A stretch of 64,000 bases of DNA from Variovorax paradoxus. GTDB lineage: Bacteria > Pseudomonadota > Gammaproteobacteria > Burkholderiales > Burkholderiaceae_C. A program made the translations under genes and the position numbers. The notes under the pieces were generated by a model that worked only from the letters and a program-made list of their open reading frames with translations, was not told the DNA's origin and ran no database searches. Shown one piece after another: positions 1-8,818 of this stretch. Within the stretch, counting starts at the first letter, position 1; each line of letters opens with the position of its first letter. The DNA lies in assembly GCA_016806145.1 (NCBI GenBank), contig CP063166.1, positions 5,084,001 through 5,148,000 on the forward strand, given 5' to 3'.

Positions 1-1
1 C

Positions 2-1378
2 ACCACGATCCTCTCCGTCTTCGCCCATCGGCCGATCGACGGCCTGCTCGAGAACCACGCGTCCTATGCGGCGCGCTGGGGCTACGCGCACGAGGCCAGG
101 GACAGCCTGCACGTGTTCGGCGACCGGCAGGCCGAGCTCTACAAGTACCACGCGATCTACGGCGCCTTGCTCGCGCTGGCCGAAGGCGGGCTGCTGCTGG
201 TGCTCGACGAGTTCTCGGTGGTCTACGGCCGGCAGAAGCTCGAGGACGTGGCACAGGGCCATGACTTCGTGGTCGTGTCGCAGGAGCCCGGCGCCAGCCT
301 GCCCACAGCGAGCGGGATGATCCTGCGCAACACCGCCGAGGTCCGCGAGCGGCTGCGGCTGCTGGTGTTCCATCTGTCGGTGAGCGTGGCCGGCGATCCA
401 GACACGCTGGGCAAGTCCGCCGGCGAACACCTGGGCGAGGCCTTTGCCGTGCATCCGCTCGAGAACCGCCTGGCCAACGGCTACTACAGCAGCATCCAGG
501 CCGTCTGGGACGGCGGCGGCCGCGTCGCCATCGACCAGCTGCCGAAGGTGGTGCCGCTGGTCGCGCATGCGGCGCCGCGCTGGGAACGCCAGCATGGCGT
601 GTGGCTGCCGACCTATGGCTACGACTTCCGCTACGTCAGCGTGCTGCTCGAGCAGGCGCGCGCCTTCGAGGAGGAACGGCCGCTCGACCTGCCGGCGCAG
701 TGGGAGCAGGCCGCGCAGGAGGCACGGGGAGGCGAGCTGCACCTGAACCCGCAGGCGAAGATCGCCTTCGTCTCGTTCTACGACGCCAAGGTGGCGGGCT
801 ACGGCCGCATTCACGAAGACAACCTCGCACGCTACTGCGAGCGCCACGGCTATGGCCATCACCTCTATCGCGAGCTGCCGGCCTTCGTGCCGGCGGGCGT
901 GCAGGCCAACTGGGCCAAGATGCACTTGGTTCGCGAGCATCTGGCGCGGCACGAGCAGCTGTTCTGGATCGATGCCGACATCCTCGCGATCAACCAGCGC
1001 CTGGGCGTGGAAGAGGTGCTCGGCGCGCGCGACTTCGTGATCGGCATGGACCACAGCGCCTGGCCCGCGAACTCGGGGCTGATGGGCTTTAGGCCCGGGC
1101 CGCGCATGCGGCAGTTCGTCGACCATGTCTGCGCGGCGATCGAGGCCGTGCCCGACAAGTCGAACGTCTACGCGGGCGGTGGCGACCAGGCCAGCGTGCT
1201 CGCGGGCATGCGCCGGTTCGGGTTGGAGAACGCCGAGCACGTGGTCGACGCGATCTCGCTCGCGCCGGCGCCGATCTATGCGACCCGCGACAGCCGCTTC
1301 GTGCACTTTCCGTCGCAGATCAATGCCTACCGGGCCGAGGCGATGCGGGCCTGGGACCGGTGGAGCCACGAACAGTGA
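2..1378 (+). CDS. GT34-like glycosyltransferase, 5' truncated by the window edge
   Basis: The reading frame is open from the first full codon at position 2 with no upstream stop, so the gene begins outside the window. A GTG at 113 could initiate, but homologous-looking sequence continues upstream of it. The C-terminal half (from about 758) has the layout of galactosyltransferases of the GMA12/MNN10 (GT34) type: an opening beta strand AKIAFVSFYDA, then N-L-x-x-Y, a WAK motif, and FWIDADILAIN carrying the metal-binding DxD at 971-979. NSGLMGFR and GGGDQASVL follow. The N-terminal half repeats the same order in degenerate form (VLDEF at 206 in place of DAD). It would transfer a hexose in the cytosol or at the membrane; acceptor unknown. 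Convergent with the GNAT gene, 4 nt apart. Confidence 0.75.
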   Translation, partial: TTILSVFAHRPIDGLLENHASYAARWGYAHEARDSLHVFGDRQAELYKYHAIYGALLALAEGGLLLVLDEFSVVYGRQKLEDVAQGHDFVVVSQEPGASLPTASGMILRNTAEVRERLRLLVFHLSVSVAGDPDTLGKSAGEHLGEAFAVHPLENRLANGYYSSIQAVWDGGGRVAIDQLPKVVPLVAHAAPRWERQHGVWLPTYGYDFRYVSVLLEQARAFEEERPLDLPAQWEQAAQEARGGELHLNPQAKIAFVSFYDAKVAGYGRIHEDNLARYCERHGYGHHLYRELPAFVPAGVQANWAKMHLVREHLARHEQLFWIDADILAINQRLGVEEVLGARDFVIGMDHSAWPANSGLMGFRPGPRMRQFVDHVCAAIEAVPDKSNVYAGGGDQASVLAGMRRFGLENAEHVVDAISLAPAPIYATRDSRFVHFPSQINAYRAEAMRAWDRWSHEQ

Positions 1379-1382
1379 AGCG

Positions 1383-1844
1383 TCAGACGTTCTTCGCGAA
1401 GATGATGAAGCCCGTGCGATCCGCCACCTTGTCGTAGAGCCGCTGCCCCGCGAGGTTGGTCTCGTGGGTCTGCCAGTAGACGCGCTTCGCGCCGGCCTGC
1501 GCGGCACGCTCGTACACGCCCTCGATCAGCCGCCGGCCCACGCCCTGCCCGCGCAGCGAAGGCAGCGTGAACAGGTCCTGCAGATAGCAGGTCGGCTCGA
1601 TGCGCGTGGTGCTGCGGTGGAACAGGTAGTGCGTGAGGCCGACCAGCCGGCCCTCGTGCTCGGCCACGAGCGCATGCACGGGCTCGTAGGCATCGAAGAA
1701 GCGCTGCCAGGTGGCCTGCGTGATCGCGTCGGGCAAGGCGGTCGGGCCCTCGCGCTCGTAGAAGGCGTTGTAGCCGTCCCAGAGCGGCTTCCAGTCGGCA
1801 AAGTCGTCGCGCGTGGGCGGGCGGATCACGAGGGTGGAGTTCAT
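1383..1844 (-). CDS. GNAT family N-acetyltransferase
   Basis: A 153-residue protein from the ATG at 1844; a longer open frame reaches 2018 but the fold begins at MNSTLVIRPPTRDDF, a typical GNAT first strand. The acetyl-CoA loop is LRGQGVGRRLIEGV (R/Q-x-x-G-x-G), followed by the usual C-terminal TNLAGQRLYDKVADRTGF, where the Asn and Tyr are the standard cofactor and catalytic positions. Such proteins acetylate a small-molecule or protein amine in the cytosol. The substrate cannot be told. It sits between the convergent glycosyltransferase and the cobW-like gene and does not look like part of the ABC operon. Confidence 0.85.
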   Translation of the reverse strand: MNSTLVIRPPTRDDFADWKPLWDGYNAFYEREGPTALPDAITQATWQRFFDAYEPVHALVAEHEGRLVGLTHYLFHRSTTRIEPTCYLQDLFTLPSLRGQGVGRRLIEGVYERAAQAGAKRVYWQTHETNLAGQRLYDKVADRTGFIIFAKNV

Positions 1845-1914
1845 GGCGTGTGCAATGGCGCGGATGCGCGTCGGGCGAAAAGCCCGCATTGCAACATGAA
1901 CCGACGCGGCCCGG

Positions 1915-2904
1915 CTATGGATTCGCCAAAGGCGCCGTGGCGCCGAAGAAGGCTTCGAGCGCCGGTGTCGGCAGTTGGCCGCGCAAGCCGATCGCGACCA
2001 CCGCGGCGCCTTCGGCATCGAGCGGCGCGGCGGCCCGCCGCAGCATGCCGTGGCGGCCCGCGTACTGGACTTCGGACCAAGCCGCGCCGCCGCACGCGGC
2101 CTCGACCTTCAGCAGGCCCTTGAGCCGCAGCACGCCGGGCGGCATCGCGCGCATCCAGGCGCGCAAGGCCTCGGGTTCGAACACGGCCGCGGGCCGCGCG
2201 CTCCAGGTCGCGAACTGGGCACCGTGATCGACGTGGCCGGCGTGGTGCGCATGGTCGTGATCGTGATCGCAGCCCGGCACATCGCAATGCGCATGCGGCC
2301 TTGCCCGCCCCTGCAGCCCGGAGGCCAGCGCGAGCGGCAGGTCCGATTGCGTGGTCGCGATCCGCGGCGTGCCCGGCACGGTCGCGTCGAGCCAGGCCGT
2401 GGCGGCGGCCAGCGCGGCATCGTCCGCGATGTCGGTCTTGTTGAGCACCACGAGGTCGGCCGACTTCGCCTGCCGCGCCAGCGTGTCGGCCAGCAGCGGG
2501 TCGCGCGACTGCGCGGCGACCGCGCTCGCATCGACCAGCACCAGCACGGCCTGCAGGCTCAGCTCGGGCGCGGCCATGCCGATCTGCGCGATGCGCCAGG
2601 GATCGGACACGCCGCTGGCCTCGATCACCACCGCGTCGAACGGCGGCTGGGCGTCGATCGTTCCCTGCAGCGCGCGGCCGAGGTCGTCGCCGATCTGGCA
2701 GCAGACGCAGCCGTTGGTGAGCGCGACGGTGTCGCCATGGCGCGCGGCGATCAGGCCGGCATCGATGTTGAGCGCGCCGAAGTCGTTGACCAGCACCGCC
2801 ATGCGCAGGCCCTCGGCCTCGGCCAGCCAGCGGTTGAGCAGCGTGGTCTTGCCGGCGCCGAGGAAGCCGCCGACGACCGTGAGCGGCAGGCGCCGCGCCG
2901 TCAT
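1915..2904 (-). CDS. CobW/ZNG1-type GTPase metallochaperone
   Basis: A 329-residue G3E GTPase of the CobW family. It has the Walker A GGFLGAGKTTLLN near residue 12, the metal-binding GCVCC (C-x-C-C) motif, the switch region VVIEASGVSDP, and NKTD for guanine specificity. A His-rich insert (HDHDHAHHAGHVDH) follows, then the CobW C-terminal domain. Family members load Zn or Co into client metalloenzymes in a GTP-dependent way. The start at 2904 lies 8 nt after the stop of the metal-dependent amidohydrolase, so the two are almost certainly co-transcribed. Inference: the amidohydrolase is its client. No cobalamin genes are nearby. Confidence 0.9.
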   Translation of the reverse strand: MTARRLPLTVVGGFLGAGKTTLLNRWLAEAEGLRMAVLVNDFGALNIDAGLIAARHGDTVALTNGCVCCQIGDDLGRALQGTIDAQPPFDAVVIEASGVSDPWRIAQIGMAAPELSLQAVLVLVDASAVAAQSRDPLLADTLARQAKSADLVVLNKTDIADDAALAAATAWLDATVPGTPRIATTQSDLPLALASGLQGRARPHAHCDVPGCDHDHDHAHHAGHVDHGAQFATWSARPAAVFEPEALRAWMRAMPPGVLRLKGLLKVEAACGGAAWSEVQYAGRHGMLRRAAAPLDAEGAAVVAIGLRGQLPTPALEAFFGATAPLANP

Positions 2905-2911
2905 CGCGCCC

Positions 2912-4573
2912 TCATGCCTCGAACACGCGGCCCGACAGCACCGTGCCCCACACGCGCAGGTCCTTGAGCCGCATCGGGTCGATGGCCAGCGGGTCCTCCT
3001 CGAGCACGCAGAAGTCGGCGCGCTTGCCGCATTCGATGCTGCCGATCTCGCCATCGAGCTTGAGGGTCCAGGCCGCGCCCAGCGTGATGGCGCGCAGCGC
3101 CTGTTCGACCGTGATGCGCTCGGCCGCGCCGAGCACGCGGCCCTTGGGCGTGACGCGGTTGACCGCGCACCAGGCGGTGAACAGCGGGCCCAGCGGCGTG
3201 ACCGGCGCATCGGAATGAATCGCCAGCGGCACGCCCGCGGCGAGCGCGCTGCCGCAGGCATCGAGCCGGTTGGCGCGGTCGGGGCCCATGGTCATCTCGT
3301 AGTGCTGGTCGCCCCAGTACCAGATGTGGTTGGCGAACAGGTTGGCGCACAGGCCCAGCGCGGCCATGCGGCGGAACAGCGGCGCGTCGATCATCTGGCC
3401 GTGCTGCAGCGTGTGGCGGTGGTCGGGGCGCGGCGCGCGCGCGAGCACGCGGCCGATGGCGTCGATCGCGACCTCGCTGGCCTCGTCGCCGTTGGTGTGG
3501 GTGTGGATGGTGAGGCCGGCGCGGTGGTAGGTCTCGAAGTCGGCCTCGTACTGCGCGGGCGCGGTCACCCAGATGCCGTTGGGCGCGCCGTTGAAATGGC
3601 CGGGCCAGCGCAGCCGCGCGGAGAAGCCCTGGATCGAGCCGTCGAGCATCATCTTCACCAGGCCGTAGCGCAGCCGGTCCGTGTTGCGCGGCATCAGCGA
3701 GCGCACATGCTCCGCGCCCTGCGCCGCGCCGTGCGTGCCGTGGAAGGCCTGGAACGCGGGCAGGATGCGCACCGCGAAATCCTCGGCGCCGGTGGCGCGC
3801 TCGAGCACGCCGCAGTCCTCCTCGGTGAGCTTGTTGACCAGGTCGGTGGCGGTGGTCACGCCCTGCATGCAGGCCAGCCGCGCGAAGGAGCGCACGCCGG
3901 CCTCGGTCATCGGTGCCAGCAGGCCGGCATTGCCGATCCTGCGCAGCACCAGGAACATCGCGGCCGGCTCCTGCAGCTCGCCCGTGGGCTCGCCCGCGGC
4001 CGGCCCGGCGGGGAACTTGACCACGCCCTCGACCTCGTTGTCGCGCGTGATGTCGGCGATGCGCAGCATCGCGCTGTTGACGTTCATCAGGTGGCCGTTG
4101 GCATGGCCGATGACGATCGGCCGCGTGGCGCTCGCGCGGTCGACGTGTTCCACCGTCATGCGCTCGCCGCCGAAGTAGATCGGATCGAAGCCCCAGGCCA
4201 CCAGCGGCTCGGACTCGGGCCGGCCCTCGGCCTGCATGCGCGCGGCGATCTCGGCCAGCCGCGCGACCACGGCCTCCATCGAGCGCAGGCCGCTCCAGAC
4301 CTTGCCCTGCGGATCGCGCCGGTCGAACCAGCCGAGGTACGCCCAGTCCCACATGCTGCCTTCCTTGAGGTGGCAGTGGCCCTCGACCAGCCCCGGCATC
4401 AGCACCTTGGACGCGAAGCGCTCGTCGAGCGCGAAGTCGCCCCAGGCGCGCATGTCGTCGAGCGAGCCGACCGCGAGCACGCGTCCGTCGCGCACCGCGA
4501 CATGCGTGGCCTCGGGCTGCATCGGGTTCATCGTGAGGATCTTGCGGGCGCTGTAGACGATGGGGGCGGTCAT
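2912..4573 (-). CDS. YtcJ-type metal-dependent amidohydrolase
   Basis: A 553-residue amidohydrolase of the amidohydrolase-3/YtcJ (NfdA-like) group. The HxH metal motif is GHCHLKEG (H66, H68), a second histidine set lies in HTHTNGDEA, and the metal/catalytic aspartate is in HSDAPVTPLGP (about D455). The C-terminal strand GSIECGKRADFCVLEEDP is the usual small beta domain. These enzymes hydrolyse amides, formamides or related C-N bonds in the cytosol. The ATG at 4573 was chosen because the family begins right there; a longer frame runs into the ATPase gene. It follows the peptide-type ABC importer 49 nt downstream and is coupled to the CobW-like gene, so it probably acts on the imported compound. 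Substrate unknown. Confidence 0.88.
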   Translation of the reverse strand: MTAPIVYSARKILTMNPMQPEATHVAVRDGRVLAVGSLDDMRAWGDFALDERFASKVLMPGLVEGHCHLKEGSMWDWAYLGWFDRRDPQGKVWSGLRSMEAVVARLAEIAARMQAEGRPESEPLVAWGFDPIYFGGERMTVEHVDRASATRPIVIGHANGHLMNVNSAMLRIADITRDNEVEGVVKFPAGPAAGEPTGELQEPAAMFLVLRRIGNAGLLAPMTEAGVRSFARLACMQGVTTATDLVNKLTEEDCGVLERATGAEDFAVRILPAFQAFHGTHGAAQGAEHVRSLMPRNTDRLRYGLVKMMLDGSIQGFSARLRWPGHFNGAPNGIWVTAPAQYEADFETYHRAGLTIHTHTNGDEASEVAIDAIGRVLARAPRPDHRHTLQHGQMIDAPLFRRMAALGLCANLFANHIWYWGDQHYEMTMGPDRANRLDACGSALAAGVPLAIHSDAPVTPLGPLFTAWCAVNRVTPKGRVLGAAERITVEQALRAITLGAAWTLKLDGEIGSIECGKRADFCVLEEDPLAIDPMRLKDLRVWGTVLSGRVFEA

Positions 4574-4622
4574 GGATTCGGGAAGGAGGATGGACGGGGC
4601 GCGACGCGATGTTCGCGCGGAT

Positions 4623-5653
4623 TCAATCGGCCTGCAGGCGCAGGGGCGGCAGCGGCAGGCCGTCGGCCAACCCGACGCGGCGGCAGCGCACCCAGTGGCC
4701 GGGCACCACCTCGCGCAGCGGCGGCGGCTCGGCCGCGCAGGCCGGCTCGGCCACCGGGCAGCGGCCGGCGAAGCGGCAGCCATGCGGCGGATCGATCGGG
4801 CTCGGCGGATCGCCCGTGAGCTTGATGCGGCCCGCGGCGCGGCGCCGGCCGCCGCCCACGGTGGGCACGGCCGACATCAACGCCACGCTGTAGGGATGCA
4901 GCGGCTGCGCGAAGAAGGCGCGCCGCGGCGCGCGCTCCACGATCTGGCCCAGGTACATCACGGCGATGTCGTCGCAGATGTGCTCGACCACCGCCATGTC
5001 GTGCGAGATGAACAGGTAGGTCAGGCCCAGCTCGCGCTGCAGCCGCGCGAGCAGGTTGAGGATCTGGGCGCGGATCGCGATGTCGAGCGCCGACACCGGT
5101 TCGTCGCAGACCACGAGCTCGGGGTTGGTGGCGAGCGCGCGCGCGATGTTGATGCGCTGGCGCTGGCCGCCCGAAAACTGGTGCGGAAACAGCTGCTGCT
5201 GCTCGGGCCGCAGGCCCACGGCCTCGAACAGCTCGGCCACGCGGCGCGTGCGCTGCTCGGGCGTGCCCACCTGCATCAGGTCGAGCGGCGCGCGCACCGC
5301 CGCACCGGCGCGCTCGCGCGGGTTGAGCGAGGAGAACGGGTCCTGGAAGATGATCTGCATGCGCGTGCGCGAACGGCGCAGCGCCTCGCCCTCGAGCGCA
5401 CCGAGGTCGGTGTCGCCGAGCCGGATGCGCCCACCCGTCAGCGGCGACAGCCGCATCACCGCGAGCGCGGTGGTGGTCTTGCCCGAACCCGATTCGCCGA
5501 CCACCGCGAGCGTGCGGCCGCGGCGGATCTCGAAGGACACGCCGTCCACCGCCTTCACCACCTCGGGCTTGCGGCCCCAGCCCGCCCTGGCGCGCGGGAA
5601 GTGCACCTGCAGGTCGTCGACCGCGAGCAGCGTGTCGGTCGGTTCGATCAGGC

Positions 5654-5657
<4 letters not shown>
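4623..5657 (-). CDS. ABC transporter ATP-binding protein, DppF/OppF type
   Basis: A 344-residue ATPase of a family-5 peptide/nickel-type importer. It carries Walker A GESGSGKTT, Q-loop IIFQDPFSSLNPR, signature FSGGQRQRINIARAL, Walker B VVCDEPVSALD and switch His in FISHD. The C-terminal oligopeptide extension has the Cys-rich segment CRFAGRCPVAEPAC that is typical of the Dpp/Opp ATPases. The ATG at 5657 overlaps the stop of the upstream ATPase by 4 nt (ATGA), which indicates translational coupling. It would pair with the other ATPase on the cytosolic face of the two permeases encoded upstream. Confidence 0.93.
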
Positions 5658-6685
<1,028 letters not shown>

Positions 6686-6760
6686 TGGGGTTGCCCGTCG
6701 TACTGGATGCCATGCGCGCCGAACGAGACGATGGCTGGGTAAGAAGAAGGGAGCGGACTT

Positions 6761-6870
6761 CCGGACGCAGAGGACGCGAAGGTTCCGCGAAGGTCGCGAA
6801 AAGATTTCATCAAAACTTTTGGTTTTCTTTTTTGCGTCCTTCGCGAGTCCTTCGCGTCCTCTGCGTCCGG
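6761..6870. repeat. 110-bp palindromic element, family A copy 1
   Basis: The 22-nt ends at 6761-6782 and 6849-6870 are perfect inverted repeats (outer sequence CCGGACGCAGAGGACGCG). The inner parts pair imperfectly around an A/T-rich loop. A second copy of the same family lies at 48682-48793. It begins 16 nt downstream of the permease stop, a position typical of REP-like intergenic palindromes, and could act as an mRNA processing or stability element between permease and ATPase messages. Function is inference; the repeat is visible. Confidence 0.9.
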
Positions 6871-6886
6871 CTGTTGGTTGTTCATC

Positions 6887-7825
6887 TCAACGTTCCCTCA
6901 GCTTCGGATTGAGCGCATCGTTGAGCCCGTCGCCGATCAGGCTGACCGCGAGCACGGTGACGAAGATCGCGGCGCCCGGGAAGGCCACGGCCCACCAGCA
7001 CGACAGCACGTACTGGCGGCTCGAGCCGATCATCAGGCCCCAGCTCATCTGGTTGGGGTCGCCCAGGCCGAGGAAGGACAGGCCGGCCTCGAACAGGATC
7101 GCCGCGCCGATCGCCAGGGTGGCCGACACCACCAGCGGCGGCAGCGCATTGGGCAGGATCACCTTCCAGATGATGCGCGCGTCGCGCGCGCCGATGGCAC
7201 GCTCGGCGCGCACGAACTCCAGCCCGCGGTACTTGAGGAACTCGGCGCGCGTGAGCCGCGCGGTGCCGGTCCAGCTCACGACGCCGATGGCCAGCGTGAC
7301 CGTCACCAGCGTGGGCGAGAACAGCGTCACCACCACCATCGCGAACAGCAGCGCGGGCAGCACCTGGAAGAACTCGGTGATCTTCATCAGCACCGCGTCG
7401 ACCTTGCCGCCGTAGTAGCCGGCGAAGGCGCCGAGCGTGATGCCGATCAGCACCGACAGCAGCGCCGCCACCGCACCGACCAGCAAGGTGGCGCGGCCGC
7501 CGTAGATCAGCGCGGTGAGCACGTCGCGCCCGAGGTAATCGCTGCCGAGCCAGGCCTCCTCGCTGAACGGCGGCGTGAGCGGCGCGGCCTTGATCTCGAA
7601 GGGATCGGCCGGATAGAGCCAGGGGCCGGCGATCGCGACCGCGAGCACGATCAGCAGCAGCACCATGCCGGCGATGGCCGCGGGGTTGCGCAGGAACATG
7701 CGCGCGGCCTCGATGCCGGGGTGTTCGGCGCGCGGGCCGGCGGTGGCGCTCGTGCGCGCGGGCGCCGCCGGCTTCGCGGCCGGTGCCGGGTCTGGGTCGA
7801 GAGTCATCGTGGAGGTCGCATTCAT
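6887..7825 (-). CDS. ABC transporter permease, DppC/OppC type
   Basis: A 312-residue inner-membrane permease. An N-terminal Ala/Pro-rich cytosolic tail precedes a first membrane segment (around residues 50-70), then the OppC N domain (HPLGSDYLGRD-like EEAWLGSDYLGRDV) and five further helices. The EAA loop facing the ATPases is ERAIGARDARIIWKVILPNALP. The start at 7825 is 10 nt after the stop of the first permease gene, so both are co-transcribed. It forms the heterodimeric channel with the DppB-type protein. Substrate class (peptide, opine, amide or metal chelate) cannot be read from sequence. Confidence 0.93.
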   Translation of the reverse strand: MNATSTMTLDPDPAPAAKPAAPARTSATAGPRAEHPGIEAARMFLRNPAAIAGMVLLLIVLAVAIAGPWLYPADPFEIKAAPLTPPFSEEAWLGSDYLGRDVLTALIYGGRATLLVGAVAALLSVLIGITLGAFAGYYGGKVDAVLMKITEFFQVLPALLFAMVVVTLFSPTLVTVTLAIGVVSWTGTARLTRAEFLKYRGLEFVRAERAIGARDARIIWKVILPNALPPLVVSATLAIGAAILFEAGLSFLGLGDPNQMSWGLMIGSSRQYVLSCWWAVAFPGAAIFVTVLAVSLIGDGLNDALNPKLRER

Positions 7826-7835
7826 CGGGGAGGCG

Positions 7836-8810
7836 TCACGCGGTCTTGATGCGCGGATCGATCAGGCGGTAGCAGAGGTCCGTGAGCTGGTTCATCACCA
7901 CCACCACGATGGAGGAGAACAGCAGCACGCCGAGGATGGTCGGGTAGTCGCGCCGCAGCACCGAGTCGAAGGCCAGGCGGCCGAGCCCCGGCCAGTTGAA
8001 GACGGTCTCGACCAGGATCGCGCCCGCGAGCACGTTGCCGAACTGCAGCCCCAGCACCGTCACCACCGGCAGCAGCGCGTTGCGCAGCGCATGCTTGTAG
8101 AGCACCACGCGCTCGGCCAGGCCCTTGGCGCGCGCGGTGCGGATGAAGTCGGAGCCGAGCACGTCGAGCATCGACGAACGCGCGAGCCGGCTGTACTGCG
8201 CGAGATAGACCAGGCTCAGCGTGATCGTGGGCAGCACCAGGTGGTGCGCGACGTCGAGCACGTCGGCCAGGCCGCCGCCGGTGGAGTCGATGGAGCGCAT
8301 GCCGGCCACCGGCAGGATCGGGAACACCGAGGCCAGCAGGATCACCAGCATGATGCCGATCCAGAACACCGGCGCCGCGAAACCCACCAGCGACAGCACG
8401 GTGATGAACTGCGACAGCAGCCCGTTGGGCCGGCGCGAGGACAGCACGCCGAGCGCCGTGCCGACGATGAAGGCCAGCAGCACCGAACTCAGCACCAGCA
8501 GCAAGGTCGCGGGCACGCGCTCGGCGATCATCTGCGTGACCGGCAGGTTGAAGAAGTACGAATAGCCGAGGTCGCCGCGCAGCACCTTGCCGAGGTAGAC
8601 GCCGAGTTGCACCGGCAGCGGCCGGTCGAGGCCGTACTGCGTGCGCAGCTCGGCCATGAGTTCGCTCGACATGCCGCCGCTGGCGCCCGCGATGGTCTCG
8701 ACCGGATCGCCGGGCGCCGCGTGCACCAGCACGAAGTTCAGCACCACCACCGCGAGCACCAGGGCGAGGCCCTGCAGCAGGCGCGAGGCGGCGTAGCGAA
8801 GCATGCTCAT
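7836..8810 (-). CDS. ABC transporter permease, DppB/OppB type
   Basis: A 324-residue permease beginning MSMLRYAASRLLQG, the standard DppB N-terminus and first membrane helix. APGDPVETIAG is the conserved periplasmic motif and ARAKGLAERVVLYKHALRNAL the EAA loop. The start at 8810 (an in-frame ATG at 8804 is the alternative) is 8 nt downstream of the binding-protein stop. Together with the DppC-type permease and two ATPases it completes a five-gene importer. Confidence 0.93.
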   Translation of the reverse strand: MSMLRYAASRLLQGLALVLAVVVLNFVLVHAAPGDPVETIAGASGGMSSELMAELRTQYGLDRPLPVQLGVYLGKVLRGDLGYSYFFNLPVTQMIAERVPATLLLVLSSVLLAFIVGTALGVLSSRRPNGLLSQFITVLSLVGFAAPVFWIGIMLVILLASVFPILPVAGMRSIDSTGGGLADVLDVAHHLVLPTITLSLVYLAQYSRLARSSMLDVLGSDFIRTARAKGLAERVVLYKHALRNALLPVVTVLGLQFGNVLAGAILVETVFNWPGLGRLAFDSVLRRDYPTILGVLLFSSIVVVVMNQLTDLCYRLIDPRIKTA

Positions 8811-8818
8811 GTGCGGCC

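Noticed and set aside
2351..4819. 822-codon plus-strand open frame opposite the amidohydrolase
   Set aside because: It is antisense to a gene with clear family motifs; its translation is Arg/Ala/His-rich without recognisable domains, as expected of a high-GC shadow.
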